DNA of 64,000 bases from positions 186,001 to 250,000 of the forward strand of contig NZ_JACIFV010000005.1 of NCBI RefSeq assembly GCF_014197535.1. The letters are read 5' to 3'. The DNA is from Rhizobium aethiopicum (GTDB lineage Bacteria; Pseudomonadota; Alphaproteobacteria; Rhizobiales; Rhizobiaceae). Both the position numbers and the translations under genes were made by a program. Every line of letters begins with the position of its first letter. The first letter of the stretch is position 1. The notes under the pieces are model-generated. The model was not told the DNA's origin. It saw only the letters and a program-made list of their open reading frames with translations, and did not search any database. Below are positions 52,659 through 61,801 of the stretch, one piece after another.

Positions 52659-53330
52659 TCATCCGTCAAATCGCCGTTTTTCCTTCTGAAAGCGTGCCAT
52701 GACGGCCTGCTGGACGTCGCTGATATGCGCGTGCATCAGCGCCTTGGCGCGGCTTATGTCGCGCGACCGGAAAGCCTGCAGGATCTGATCGCGCTCCTCG
52801 GCTGCCCGCTCGGCGAGATCGCGGCTCTCATTGGCGATCGAGCGGCAGATCTGGATTTGCAGCGCGAGCCGTGCCAACGTTTCGACCAACGGGGCGCTTC
52901 CCGAAAGCTCGGCAATCGTCTCGTGGAATTCCTTGTCGCGGATGCCGTAGGTCGCCATGTCGCCGCGGCGCAGCGCCGCCACTGCCTCATCCAGAATACG
53001 TTCGAAACCGGCGATATGCCGGTCGCTCATCTGCGGAACGGCGAGCTCGACGGCGAAACACTCGAGCGTCTTGCGCAGCTCGTAGAGGTCGTCGATCTCC
53101 TTGGGCGTGAAGCTGCGTACGAAGAAGCCGCGATAAGGCTTGATCTCGATCAGCCCTTCCTTGGCAAGCGTGCCGATCGCTTCGCGGAATGGCGTGCGGC
53201 TGACCTGCAGGCGTTCCGTCAATTCCTTTTCGTCGATCGAGACGCCGCTCGGCAGTTCGCCGGAAACGATCAGCCGAACGATTTCCTCGTAGATCCGCTC
53301 TCGAAGGGTCAGGTGGCGCGGTGCGTTCAT
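52659..53330 (-). CDS. GntR/FCD regulator of the sugar cluster, 223 aa
   Basis: GntR-type winged helix (LRERIYEEIVRLIVSGELPS, KELTERLQVSRTPFREAIGT, LIEIKPYRGFFVRSFT) followed by an all-helical FCD domain with metal-type residues (AYGIRD-like, FHETIAELSGS, HISDVQQAVM). ATG 53330 with GGAG close by; an upstream in-frame start would lack this. It is transcribed towards the transporter operon and divergent from the Tm-1-like gene, so it probably controls both. Confidence 0.88.
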   Translation of the reverse strand: MNAPRHLTLRERIYEEIVRLIVSGELPSGVSIDEKELTERLQVSRTPFREAIGTLAKEGLIEIKPYRGFFVRSFTPKEIDDLYELRKTLECFAVELAVPQMSDRHIAGFERILDEAVAALRRGDMATYGIRDKEFHETIAELSGSAPLVETLARLALQIQICRSIANESRDLAERAAEERDQILQAFRSRDISRAKALMHAHISDVQQAVMARFQKEKRRFDG

Positions 53331-53462
53331 GGTCTCCACTTCCGTCTGGCATTCGCGATTTAAGTATGCAATATACGTAAGAATATACAATATGGAAAAT
53401 ACAGAACGGGGAATTTTGTTGGAAAATCAGCGGGAGCTGGACCAAAAAGGGGAGGAAAACCA

Positions 53463-54659
53463 ATGAGAAAGGTCTATATCGTCGGCACCTCAGACACCAA
53501 GGGCGCTGAACTGAACTACGCCAGGGAGGTGGTTCTTTCAGCCGGAACCGAGGCCGTTCTGATTGATGTCGGCACGCTTGGTGAGGGTGCGGGCGCCGAT
53601 ATTCCAGCGCGCGACGTCGCGGCATTTCATCCGGATGGTGCTGCGGCCGTGCTCGGGCAGACTGACCGGGGAACGGCGGTTTCGGCCATGGCCAAGGCGC
53701 TGACGGGTTTCCTGAAATCACGCAACGATATCGGCGCTGTGCTCGGCCTCGGCGGTACCGGCAATACTGCGCTGGTGACCGAGGCGATGCGGGCGCTTCC
53801 GATCGGCCTGCCGAAACTGATGGTCTCGACGGTGGCCTCAGGCAATGTGGCGCCCTATGTCGGCCCGAATGATCTGACCATGATGTATTCGGTCGTCGAC
53901 ATCGCCGGTCTGAATGCGATTTCACGCAGAGTGATCGGGAATGCGGCCAATGCCGCGGCCGGCATGGCCCGCAACCCCGTTCCCGCCTCCACGGATGATC
54001 GGCCGGGCATCGGCATGACCATGTTCGGCGTCACCACGCCTTGCGTGACCCAGGTCCGCGAGATGCTCGGCAAGACCCATGAAGTCTACGTCTTCCATGC
54101 GACCGGCGTCGGTGGCCAATCGATGGAGAAGCTCGCCGAATCAGGTCTGCTGCAGGGCGTGATCGACGTGACGACGACCGAGGTTCCCGATCTCCTTGTC
54201 GGCGGCGTCTTTCCCGCGACCGAGGATCGCTTCGGCGCAATCATCCGCACCGGCCTGCCCTATGTCGGCTCGGTCGGCGCCGTCGACATGGTGAATTTCG
54301 GCGCGCGGGAAACGGTGCCGGCGGCTTTCCGCGACCGCAGGCTTCACGTCCATAATGCGCAGGTGACCCTAATGCGCACCACGCCGGAGGAAAACGGCAG
54401 GATCGGCGCTTTCATCGTCGACCGGCTCAACCTCATGCAGGGCCCGGTCCGCTTCCTGCTGCCGCTTCAGGGCGTTTCGGCAATCGACGCCGTCGGTCAG
54501 CCGTTCCACGATCCGGAAGCCGACGCCGCGCTGTTTTCCGCCATCCGGACCGGCTGGCGCGACGCGCCAAACAGACGCCTCGTCGAGATAGATACCCATA
54601 TCAACAGTCCGGAATTTGCCGCGACACTCGTCGCCAGCTTCCACGACATCCCTGCCTGA
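53463..54659 (+). CDS. Tm-1-like ATP-binding protein (UPF0261), 398 aa
   Basis: Homologue of the N-terminal half of tomato Tm-1. [20 protein letters not shown] begins a Rossmann-like fold; [20 protein letters not shown] and [20 protein letters not shown] form the ATP-site region; a second domain follows with [20 protein letters not shown]. Usual length. GGGGAGG before the ATG. It is followed by a gene for the TIM-barrel part that is fused in the plant protein, suggesting that the two products act together. Biochemical role in bacteria unknown. Confidence 0.88.
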   Translation: MRKVYIVGTSDTKGAELNYAREVVLSAGTEAVLIDVGTLGEGAGADIPARDVAAFHPDGAAAVLGQTDRGTAVSAMAKALTGFLKSRNDIGAVLGLGGTGNTALVTEAMRALPIGLPKLMVSTVASGNVAPYVGPNDLTMMYSVVDIAGLNAISRRVIGNAANAAAGMARNPVPASTDDRPGIGMTMFGVTTPCVTQVREMLGKTHEVYVFHATGVGGQSMEKLAESGLLQGVIDVTTTEVPDLLVGGVFPATEDRFGAIIRTGLPYVGSVGAVDMVNFGARETVPAAFRDRRLHVHNAQVTLMRTTPEENGRIGAFIVDRLNLMQGPVRFLLPLQGVSAIDAVGQPFHDPEADAALFSAIRTGWRDAPNRRLVEIDTHINSPEFAATLVASFHDIPA

Positions 54660-54669
54660 GGAGAGAGTT

Positions 54670-55494
54670 TTGTCCCGTATCGACAGAAACGACATTCTGA
54701 ACAAGCTTCGCCGCAAGATCGCCGAGGGTCGGCCGATCATCGGCGGCGGCGCCGGCACGGGCCTTTCGGCCAAGAGCGAGGAGGCCGGCGGCATCGACCT
54801 GATCGTCATCTATAATTCCGGCCGTTATCGCATGGCCGGGCGTGGCTCGCTGGCCGGCTTGTTGGCCTACGGCAATGCCAACGAAATCGTCAAAGAAATG
54901 GGCCGCGAGGTGCTGCCGGTCGTGCGCCACACGCCGGTGCTTGCCGGCGTCAATGGCACCGATCCCTTCATGCTGCCCGATCACTTCCTCGACGAATTGA
55001 AGGCTATGGGCTTTGCCGGCATCCAGAATTTTCCGACGGTCGGGCTGATCGACGGAACGTTCCGCGCCAATCTCGAAGAGACCGGCATGGGCTTTGAGCT
55101 GGAAATCGACATCGTCGCCCGTGCGCACGCTAAGGATATGCTGACGACACCCTATGTCTTCAGCAGCGATGACGCCGCCGCCATGACCAAGGCCGGCGCC
55201 GATATCGTCGTCTGCCATCTCGGCCTGACCACTGGAGGCGCGATCGGCGCCGAAACGGCGCTGACGCTCGACGGATGCGTGGAGAAGATCAACGCATGGT
55301 CGGACGCCGCAAGATCGGTGCGCGACGACGTCATCGTGCTCTGCCATGGCGGCCCGATCGCCATGCCCGCGGATGCGGCCTACGTGCTGGCCCGTTGCAA
55401 GGGATGCAACGGTTTCTACGGCGCAAGTTCGATGGAGCGGCTGCCGACCGAGGCCGCCATCCGCGCGCAGGTCGAGGACTTCGCCAGGATATAA
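54670..55494 (+). CDS. PEP-hydrolase-like TIM-barrel protein (Tm-1 C-terminal type), 274 aa
   Basis: TIM-barrel of the phosphoenolpyruvate hydrolase-like family. [52 protein letters not shown] and [20 protein letters not shown] are the recognisable strands. Start is TTG at 54670 ([11 protein letters not shown]) with GGAGAGAG upstream; the frame is open further 5' within the preceding gene. Ten bases after the Tm-1-like gene, same operon. Confidence 0.86.
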   Translation: MSRIDRNDILNKLRRKIAEGRPIIGGGAGTGLSAKSEEAGGIDLIVIYNSGRYRMAGRGSLAGLLAYGNANEIVKEMGREVLPVVRHTPVLAGVNGTDPFMLPDHFLDELKAMGFAGIQNFPTVGLIDGTFRANLEETGMGFELEIDIVARAHAKDMLTTPYVFSSDDAAAMTKAGADIVVCHLGLTTGGAIGAETALTLDGCVEKINAWSDAARSVRDDVIVLCHGGPIAMPADAAYVLARCKGCNGFYGASSMERLPTEAAIRAQVEDFARI

Positions 55495-55522
55495 GCGCGG
55501 TTGGACCGGCCGCATGCCAGCC

Positions 55523-55550
55523 GCCGGCGCCTCCGTTGTGGGGCGCCGGC
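55523..55550 (+). terminator. Hairpin downstream of the Tm-1/PEP-hydrolase pair
   Basis: GCCGGCGCC pairs with GGCGCCGGC, 9 bp with a 10-nt loop, about 30 bases past the stop. It has no clear T-run, so it is a possible terminator only. Confidence 0.5.
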
Positions 55551-55756
55551 ATGTGAATCTCGATGATTGACGACATCGCGGTAAAACTATTGCCGACGGC
55601 CATGCCGCCAACTGAACGATCAGCCGCGAGCCCATTCCGAATCCGACCGCCGTTGCGTTGCGATGCTGCGGCATTTGTGTTTGATATCGGTCAAAACGGA
55701 GGTCGCCGGTGCCGGTATGATCGGTGCGGCTATTCGCATTCGGGATATCGGTTTCA

Positions 55757-56203
55757 ATGTATCGAACGATCATCTGCGGCATAGGCATGGGTTCCCGGGA
55801 AACGGCAATCCGCCTCCTGCGTCGGGCGGCGGCGCTGTTGGACCACGGCGGCAACATTGTCGTCTTGCATGTCATCGAGAACATTCCGCACCGCCACCCC
55901 ATGGATCTTCCGGAGGAGTTCGAAACGACGGCGATGGCCGAGGCTGAAAAGAAGCTCGTATCGCTCTGCAGGGAACTGGGTGTTCCGGCAACGATCGAGG
56001 TTCGCATTGGCGTTGCGGCCTCCATGCTCGTATCGGCCGCCGCTGAAAAATCGGCCGATCTCATCCTGCTGTCATCGCATGTCACCGATATCACCGACTA
56101 CGTCTTTTCTTCGATCGTCGAAAAGGTCGTGCGTCGCGCGGGATGCTCGGTCCTCATCGATCGGCGTCCCGATCAGCCGCAGGAAGACGAAGCCGTTTTC
56201 TGA
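55757..56203 (+). CDS. Universal stress protein, 148 aa
   Basis: UspA-fold protein: MYRTIICGIGMGSRETAIRL, then VVLHVIENIPHRHP, and the C-terminal SADLILLSSHVTDITDYVFS, SIVEKVVRRAGCSVLI. The ATP-binding G-2x-G-9x-G(S/T) motif appears degenerate (SSHVTDITDYVFSSIV), so it may be of the non-ATP-binding class. ATG 55757 has no clear ribosome-binding site; 55724 is an alternative. It precedes the cbpA genes on the same strand. Confidence 0.82.
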   Translation: MYRTIICGIGMGSRETAIRLLRRAAALLDHGGNIVVLHVIENIPHRHPMDLPEEFETTAMAEAEKKLVSLCRELGVPATIEVRIGVAASMLVSAAAEKSADLILLSSHVTDITDYVFSSIVEKVVRRAGCSVLIDRRPDQPQEDEAVF

Positions 56204-56293
56204 GTCTCAGGGCCTCCCCTCCCCGCCGGCGCCTTGACAACCTATATCACAGCCAAATCAACGGCAGAATTGGCTGTCTAAGCGGAGACATGC

Positions 56294-57208
56294 ATGAGCC
56301 AGGATCCCTATGAGCTTCTGGGCGTGAAACGGGATGCGTCGCAAAAGGATATTCAAAGCGCGTTCCGTAAACTTGCCAAAAAATTGCACCCCGACCTGAA
56401 CCCAGGCGACAGGAAGGCCGAGGAACGTTTCAAGGAAATTTCGACCGCCTACGAGATTCTGAGCGACGAAGAAAAGCGCGGACGCTTTGACCGCGGCGAG
56501 ATCGATATGACAGGCGCCGAGCGGGCGCAGCGCAACTATTATCGCGACTATGCCTCGGCCGGCGGCGCCGATAATCCCTATCGCAACAGCGCCGGCTTTG
56601 CCGACTTCGGCGATGCCGATGACATTTTTGCGAGCTTCTTTTCGCGCCGTACCGGCGGCGGCCGGGCGCGCAGCCAGGGCCAGGACCGGCGCTTCTCCAT
56701 GGAGGTCGATTTTCTCGAGGCCATCAACGGCACCAGAACCGAGGTCAAGCTCCCCGATGGCCCCGCGCTCGAGGTCGGGATCCCGCCGGGAACGCGCGAC
56801 GGCCAGACTTTGCGGTTGCGCGGCAAGGGTGAACCGGGCATCGGCGGCGGGCCGGCGGGCGATGCGCTCATCGAAATTCATGTGCGCCCGCACCGTTTCT
56901 TCACGCGCGACGGCGACGACATCCGCCTCGAGCTGCCGATTTCGCTCAGCGAAGCGGTGCTCGGCGGCAAGCTTCGCGTCCCCACGCCTTCCGGCCCAGT
57001 CAATCTGACGCTGCCGCCTCATTCGAACACCGGGAAAGTCCTGCGCCTGAAGGGCAAGGGCGTTCCGAAACGCGGCGGCGGGCATGGTGACATCTACGTC
57101 ACCTTGAAGATCGTGTTGCCCGACCAACCTGACGAACGGCTGCCGTCCCTGGTGAAGGAGTGGGCGGCGGCGCATCCATACGATCCGAGGAAGAACATGG
57201 AGGCCTGA
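56294..57208 (+). CDS. cbpA: DnaJ-family co-chaperone CbpA, 304 aa
   Basis: J-domain at residues 3-70 with helix II-III HPD (KKLHPDLNPGD) that stimulates DnaK, a Gly-rich linker around 95-125, and two DnaJ C-terminal beta domains (FLEAINGTRTEVKLPDGPAL, PISLSEAVLGGKLRVPTPSG). No zinc-finger, so CbpA and not DnaJ. ATG 56294 with GGAGA upstream. It is followed at once by its modulator. Confidence 0.93.
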   Translation: MSQDPYELLGVKRDASQKDIQSAFRKLAKKLHPDLNPGDRKAEERFKEISTAYEILSDEEKRGRFDRGEIDMTGAERAQRNYYRDYASAGGADNPYRNSAGFADFGDADDIFASFFSRRTGGGRARSQGQDRRFSMEVDFLEAINGTRTEVKLPDGPALEVGIPPGTRDGQTLRLRGKGEPGIGGGPAGDALIEIHVRPHRFFTRDGDDIRLELPISLSEAVLGGKLRVPTPSGPVNLTLPPHSNTGKVLRLKGKGVPKRGGGHGDIYVTLKIVLPDQPDERLPSLVKEWAAAHPYDPRKNMEA

Positions 57209-57210
57209 TC

Positions 57211-57534
57211 ATGGATGATCATGAGTTCCGTCTTTACTTGAAAATCGATGTGGTCCAGCTCGATTTCTGGGTCGAACAGGGTTGGCTGATCCCGGAGACC
57301 TCAGGCGAAAAGCGACAGTTTCGCGATGCCGATGTCGCCCGCGCCCGGTTAATTCTGGATCTCATGGGCAATATGGGCGTCAACGAAGCCGGCGTCGATG
57401 TCGTCATGGATCTGGTCGATCAGCTTCATGGAATCAGGGGAACAATGAGTCAGCTGATGACCGCCATCTCCAGGCAGGAACGCGATGTCCAGCGGCGGTT
57501 GTTAGAATGTCTTGAGCATCTCGAACAGTTTTGA
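57211..57534 (+). CDS. cbpM: Chaperone modulator CbpM, 107 aa
   Basis: MerR-like helix-turn-helix fold protein that binds the CbpA J-domain and inhibits it. MDDHEFRLYLKIDVVQLDFW, VEQGWLIPE and RDADVARARLILDLMGNMGV are typical; the C-terminus is a helix ending EHLEQF. Start at ATG 57211, 2 bases past cbpA, with GGAGG within the cbpA tail. Normal length. Confidence 0.9.
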   Translation: MDDHEFRLYLKIDVVQLDFWVEQGWLIPETSGEKRQFRDADVARARLILDLMGNMGVNEAGVDVVMDLVDQLHGIRGTMSQLMTAISRQERDVQRRLLECLEHLEQF

Positions 57535-57552
57535 CGAGGCCGCAGCTCGTGT

Positions 57553-58482
57553 CTATGTCGTGAACCAGTAGCGGATGATGTGGAAGAACAGCGGCGCGGC
57601 AAAGGTGATGGAGTCGAGACGATCGAGCACCCCGCCATGGCCCTCGATCACATAACCCCAGTCCTTGGCGTTGAGATCGCGCTTGATGGCCGAGAGCACG
57701 AAGCCGCCGAAGAAGCCGGCGACGACGATGACGGTGCTGACGGCTGCGGCCTGCAGAGGCGAGAACGGCGTCAGGCGATAGAGCAGCGTTCCCACCAGTA
57801 TGGCCGATGCGCCGCCACCGAAGAGGCCTTCAAGCGTCTTCGATGGGCTGATGTTCGGCGAGAAGCGGTGTTTCCCCAGGAGCTTTCCCCAGACATACTG
57901 GAAGACGTCGCTGAGCTGCACCACGATGACGAGATAGACGAGCAGCAGGGCGGGCGGCGTGCCGGTCTCCAGCATCAGGAGCGCGGGGGCATGGCTGATC
58001 GAATAGACCGTCAGCATCAATCCCCATTGCACCCTGGCGGTGCGCGCCAGGAATTCGTTCACGTCGCCCGTCAGGGTCGCCACTGCCGGCAGGATTAGGA
58101 ATGCATAGACGGGGATGAAGATCGAAAAGAGGCCGTACCATAGCGTCCCGAGCAGCACATATTGCACCGGCAGGACGACGAAGAAGGACAGGAACAGCGC
58201 CAGGTGATCGCCGCGCCGCGATGGCGTCAGCGTCCAGAATTCGCGCAGTGCCATGAAGGACAGGAATGCGAACAGGACGACCACAGCGGTGTCGCCGAGC
58301 AGGATCGCACCGCCGAATATCGCGACCATGATCCACCATGAGCGGATGCGGGCATTGAGGTTATGCACGGTGGCGACGGATCCGGGCTCGGTCGCGCGCC
58401 GCTGAAGGATGAAACCAATAGCGGAGGCGACGGCCAGCAGGCCGAGGATTGCGGCAAGCACGATGGAGAAAAAGCTGGTCAT
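57553..58482 (-). CDS. Phosphatidate cytidylyltransferase (CdsA family), 309 aa
   Basis: Integral-membrane enzyme turning phosphatidic acid and CTP into CDP-diacylglycerol. Eight or so hydrophobic segments; the family signature is present near the C-terminus: SAIKRDLNAKDWGYVIEGHG followed by GVLDRLDSITFAAP, and FSPNISPSKTLEGLFGG earlier. It overlaps the acyltransferase by 4 bases. Probably a second, accessory copy besides the housekeeping gene, since it lies on what looks like an accessory replicon (inference). Confidence 0.9.
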   Translation of the reverse strand: MTSFFSIVLAAILGLLAVASAIGFILQRRATEPGSVATVHNLNARIRSWWIMVAIFGGAILLGDTAVVVLFAFLSFMALREFWTLTPSRRGDHLALFLSFFVVLPVQYVLLGTLWYGLFSIFIPVYAFLILPAVATLTGDVNEFLARTARVQWGLMLTVYSISHAPALLMLETGTPPALLLVYLVIVVQLSDVFQYVWGKLLGKHRFSPNISPSKTLEGLFGGGASAILVGTLLYRLTPFSPLQAAAVSTVIVVAGFFGGFVLSAIKRDLNAKDWGYVIEGHGGVLDRLDSITFAAPLFFHIIRYWFTT

Positions 58483-59156
58483 GCGATGTGCTTTCCGTCC
58501 GCTAACTCGATGACTGCGGCACGGGCGCGGGCCAGGAACGTGTCCTTTCCTTCGCCCGGTTCGACGCGCAGCGGCTTGCCGAAGCGGGCCGTGCAGGTGA
58601 TCGGCACGATGAGCCAGCTTCCCTTCGGCAGGATGCGCTGAAGGTTGTCGAGATGGATCGGCACGAGATCGACATCGGGGAAACGGCAGGCAAGGCGATA
58701 GATGCCGCTGCGGAACGGGGCGATCTCTTCGCTGGCGCTTCTCGTCCCTTCCGGGAAGATCAAGACCGAGCGCCCCTCCTCGAGCAGGCGCTCGACCGGC
58801 TCCAGCGGGTTGCTGTCGGGCAGAGGCTTGCGGTCTATCAGGACGGCGCGCAGGCCTTTCTCGGCAATGAAACGGCGCAAGGCGCTCGTTCCCCAATAGT
58901 CGCGCGCCGCCACCGGATGGGTCAGCCGCCGGACCGGCCATGGCAGGGCGGCAATGACGGCGACGGTATCGACATGGCTGTTGTGATTGGCGAAATAGAT
59001 GCGGCGGCGGGGGTCGGGCCTACAGCCCCGCCACTCGCTTCGGGCGCCGACCATGATCCGGACGAACAGCACGAGAAGGCGACGGACGAGCGCAATCGCC
59101 CAGGACGACGACCGGCTCGCGATCGGCCGCCGCGAGGCGTCTTCTTCTTCACCCAT
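58479..59156 (-). CDS. 1-acyl-glycerol-3-phosphate acyltransferase (PlsC family), 225 aa
   Basis: Membrane-associated acyltransferase making phosphatidic acid. Block I NHNSHVD (NHx4D), block III LIFPEGTRS, and block IV VPI are intact, with one hydrophobic helix at the N-terminus. It is translationally coupled to the CdsA-like gene, so the pair makes lyso-PA to PA to CDP-diacylglycerol. The first ~20 residues are polar and the start could be later. Confidence 0.88.
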   Translation of the reverse strand: MGEEEDASRRPIASRSSSWAIALVRRLLVLFVRIMVGARSEWRGCRPDPRRRIYFANHNSHVDTVAVIAALPWPVRRLTHPVAARDYWGTSALRRFIAEKGLRAVLIDRKPLPDSNPLEPVERLLEEGRSVLIFPEGTRSASEEIAPFRSGIYRLACRFPDVDLVPIHLDNLQRILPKGSWLIVPITCTARFGKPLRVEPGEGKDTFLARARAAVIELADGKHIA

Positions 59157-59393
59157 TTCATTTTCCCCAACCCAGTAGTTCTATGCATAGCCTGCCGGAG
59201 TTGTCGCGCCAAGCCCTGCAGACCCGGCTCGAGAAGCACGGCGGCACCGGGCATGCAGACCTAGGACGTCTCGTTCATTCAGCCAGGCTGCTGCGGCCGA
59301 TTTAGCCTGATTTTTAAGCCTGTTCGCTGCTTGACACATTTTTGGGCGCTACTATGATTTTTGAACCAGCTGGTAAAAAAAGGGGAGCAATCA

Positions 59394-60380
59394 ATGACCA
59401 AAGACATGTTGATTTCACGCCGGGCAGTCATCGCATCGGGCATTGCGCTTGGCGTCAGCAGCTTCTCCCCGCTCGCAAGGGCTGCCGCGCCGCTGAAAGT
59501 TGCCGGCATTCATGCGTCGCCGGTTGAAAATGCCTGGAACTCATGCCTGCACAAGGCCCTTCAGGACGCGGCCAAGGACGGCGTCATCGAATATGTCTTC
59601 TCCGAAGGCGTCTCCGGCACCGATTATCCCCGCGCCATGCGCGAATACGCCGAGCAGGGCAACAAGCTCATTATCGGCGAGGCCTATGCCGTGGAGAAGG
59701 AAGCCCGCCAGGTGGCGGCCGATTATCCCGATACGGCTTTCGTGCTGGGTTCGAGCGGCGACCAGGCCGGCGACAATTTCGGTGTCTTCGGCACCTGGAA
59801 TCACGACGGCGCCTATCTGGCCGGCATGCTGGCGGGCAAGATGACGAAGTCGAACATCGTCGGTTCGGTCGGCGCCATTCCGATCCCCGAGGTCAACATG
59901 CTGATCAACGCCTTTGCCGCGGGCGTCAAGGCGGTCAACCCGGACGCAAAGCACCTCGTCTCGTTCATCGGCACCTTCTTCGACCCGCCGAAGGCCCGCG
60001 AAGCCGGTCTTGCGCAGATCGACGCCGGCGCCGACATCCTATTCGGCGAGCGCATCGGCACAGCCGACGCCGCCAAGGAACGCGGCATCAAGTCGGTCGG
60101 CTCGCTGATCGATTACACCCGGCGTTATCCAGATACGGTGTTTGCCAATGCCATGTGGTACTTCCGTCCGATCCTGAACGCCGCGATCGCCGACGTCGCC
60201 GCCGGCAAGCCGGTCGGCCGGAACTACACATCCTACGGCCTGATGAAGGAAGGCGGCAGCGACATCGTCTTCGTCAAGGGTGTCGCGCCGGCCGAAGCGG
60301 AGGCCGCGATGGAAGCTAAGCGCGCCGAGATCAAGGCCGGCACCTTCGAAGTTCCGAAGATGATGGACGAGCCGAAGTAG
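59394..60380 (+). CDS. BMP-family ABC substrate-binding protein, 328 aa
   Basis: Periplasmic binding protein of the basic membrane protein/nucleoside class (PnrA-like). The N-terminus has a twin-arginine-type leader (SRRAVIASGIALG, residues ~8-20), then KVAGIHASPVENAWNSCLHK, YAEQGNKLIIGEAYAVEKEA and FGTWNHDGAYLAGMLAGKM. ATG 59394 follows GGGGAG at 6-nt spacing, preferred over 59361. First gene of an operon with an amidase and transporter subunits. Confidence 0.9.
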   Translation: MTKDMLISRRAVIASGIALGVSSFSPLARAAAPLKVAGIHASPVENAWNSCLHKALQDAAKDGVIEYVFSEGVSGTDYPRAMREYAEQGNKLIIGEAYAVEKEARQVAADYPDTAFVLGSSGDQAGDNFGVFGTWNHDGAYLAGMLAGKMTKSNIVGSVGAIPIPEVNMLINAFAAGVKAVNPDAKHLVSFIGTFFDPPKAREAGLAQIDAGADILFGERIGTADAAKERGIKSVGSLIDYTRRYPDTVFANAMWYFRPILNAAIADVAAGKPVGRNYTSYGLMKEGGSDIVFVKGVAPAEAEAAMEAKRAEIKAGTFEVPKMMDEPK

Positions 60381-60388
60381 TTCGGTCC

Positions 60389-61801
60389 ATGCAGGGCGAC
60401 GCAACGGAGCTGGCGGCAGCGATCAGGCGCGGCAGCCTGAGCGCTGCGGAAGCGATGCAGGCCTCTCTCAAGAGAGCTGCACGGCGTGAGTCGCTCGGCG
60501 CGATCGCCTATCTCGATGCCGCCATGGGCCTCGCCGACGCACACGCCAGCGACCGGGAGCGGCGGAGCGCGCCGGATCATTTCTCTGCCCGGCCCTTTGC
60601 CGGCGTGCCGACCTTGGCGAAAGATCTTGGCGGTCCTTTTCGAGGGCTGCCGGTAACGGCGGGTTCACGCCTGTTGGAAAGGAAGGGCAGCGAAGCCGAT
60701 TCCGATCTGGCTGTCCGCTTCCGCAACGCGGGCTTCTGCCCGTTCGGCCTGACGACGAGCCCCGAATTCGGTCTATCGCTCGCCAGCGAACCGGCAATTG
60801 GACCGGTCTGCCGCAATCCGCTCGATCCGGCGCGCACCGCTGGCGGCTCGTCCGGCGGCGCGGCGGCAGCGGTTGCTGCCGGGATCGTCGCGATCGCCCA
60901 TGCCACCGACGCCGGCGGCTCGATCCGTGTGCCTGCCGCCTGTTGCGGCCTCGTCGGACTGAAGCCGACCCGCGGCGCCATTCCCGGCGGTCCATCCTTC
61001 GGCAACCACCTCGCCGGTATTGCCAGCGAACTGGCGGTCTGCCGCTCGGTGCGGGATACGGCGCTGATTTTCGACCGGTTGAGCGGCAAATCGCGCGGAC
61101 CCTTTCCGGATCCCGCCCCCACCGATATCGACAACGGCCGTCTGCGGATCGGCCTGCTGACCGATACCGGACCGACCTATCCGACCGAGGGTAGCCGGCT
61201 TGCCGCCGTCGAAGACGCGGCGCGCATGCTGGAGAGCGACGGACACCTCATCGTTCCTTTGGCGTGGGCCGATTTCGAATGGAGCGTCGCCGCCAGCGGC
61301 CGCGCCTTTGCCGATATCGTTTCCGTCAACCTTTCCGCACTCATCGAGGCAGCGGCTCTTGAGGAAAGCAGGGCCGAGCCTCTAACGCAGGCTTTCGCGG
61401 CCCGCGGCCGGGCGCTTTCGGCGTCCATGCTCTGGAACACGCTGAACGCTGCCGTCCTGGTCAGCCATCGTCTCTGGTCATTGTTCGACGGGATCGATTG
61501 CATCCTGATGCCGATGCTTGCCTCAGCGCCCCTTGCGATCGGCTCCTTTCCGTCCGATCATGCCGACACAGATCTGCATCTCGAACGAATGGCGGCATTC
61601 GCGCCGCTTGCCTGCCTCGCCAATATTTCGGGTTTTCCCGCTTTGACGCTTCCTTTCGGACAGGATCAACAGGCCATGCCGCTGCCGGTGCAGCTCATGG
61701 CTCCGATGGGCCACGAGCAGAGGCTTCTATCGCTTGCCGCACGCCTGGAAGCCGAAGGGCGATGGCAGCACCGGTTTCCGGTCGCGGGATTGCCGTCATG
61801 A
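60389..61801 (+). CDS. Amidase (AtzF/GatA signature family), 470 aa
   Basis: Amidase-signature hydrolase. The catalytic triad is visible: Lys in LAKDLGGPFRG, cis-Ser in the GGSSGGAAAAVAAG loop and the nucleophile Ser in DAGGSIRVPAACCGLVGLKP. Typical size. It overlaps the following ATPase gene by 4 bases and begins 8 bases after the binding-protein gene, so it is fully embedded in the transport operon. It may hydrolyse the imported amide or nucleoside-derived compound. Confidence 0.9.
   Translation: MQGDATELAAAIRRGSLSAAEAMQASLKRAARRESLGAIAYLDAAMGLADAHASDRERRSAPDHFSARPFAGVPTLAKDLGGPFRGLPVTAGSRLLERKGSEADSDLAVRFRNAGFCPFGLTTSPEFGLSLASEPAIGPVCRNPLDPARTAGGSSGGAAAAVAAGIVAIAHATDAGGSIRVPAACCGLVGLKPTRGAIPGGPSFGNHLAGIASELAVCRSVRDTALIFDRLSGKSRGPFPDPAPTDIDNGRLRIGLLTDTGPTYPTEGSRLAAVEDAARMLESDGHLIVPLAWADFEWSVAASGRAFADIVSVNLSALIEAAALEESRAEPLTQAFAARGRALSASMLWNTLNAAVLVSHRLWSLFDGIDCILMPMLASAPLAIGSFPSDHADTDLHLERMAAFAPLACLANISGFPALTLPFGQDQQAMPLPVQLMAPMGHEQRLLSLAARLEAEGRWQHRFPVAGLPS

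Noticed and set aside
54601..56094. 497-codon minus-strand frame opposite the PEP-hydrolase-like and stress-protein genes
   Set aside because: Spans three separate features on the other strand with no conserved motif; a GC-driven shadow.
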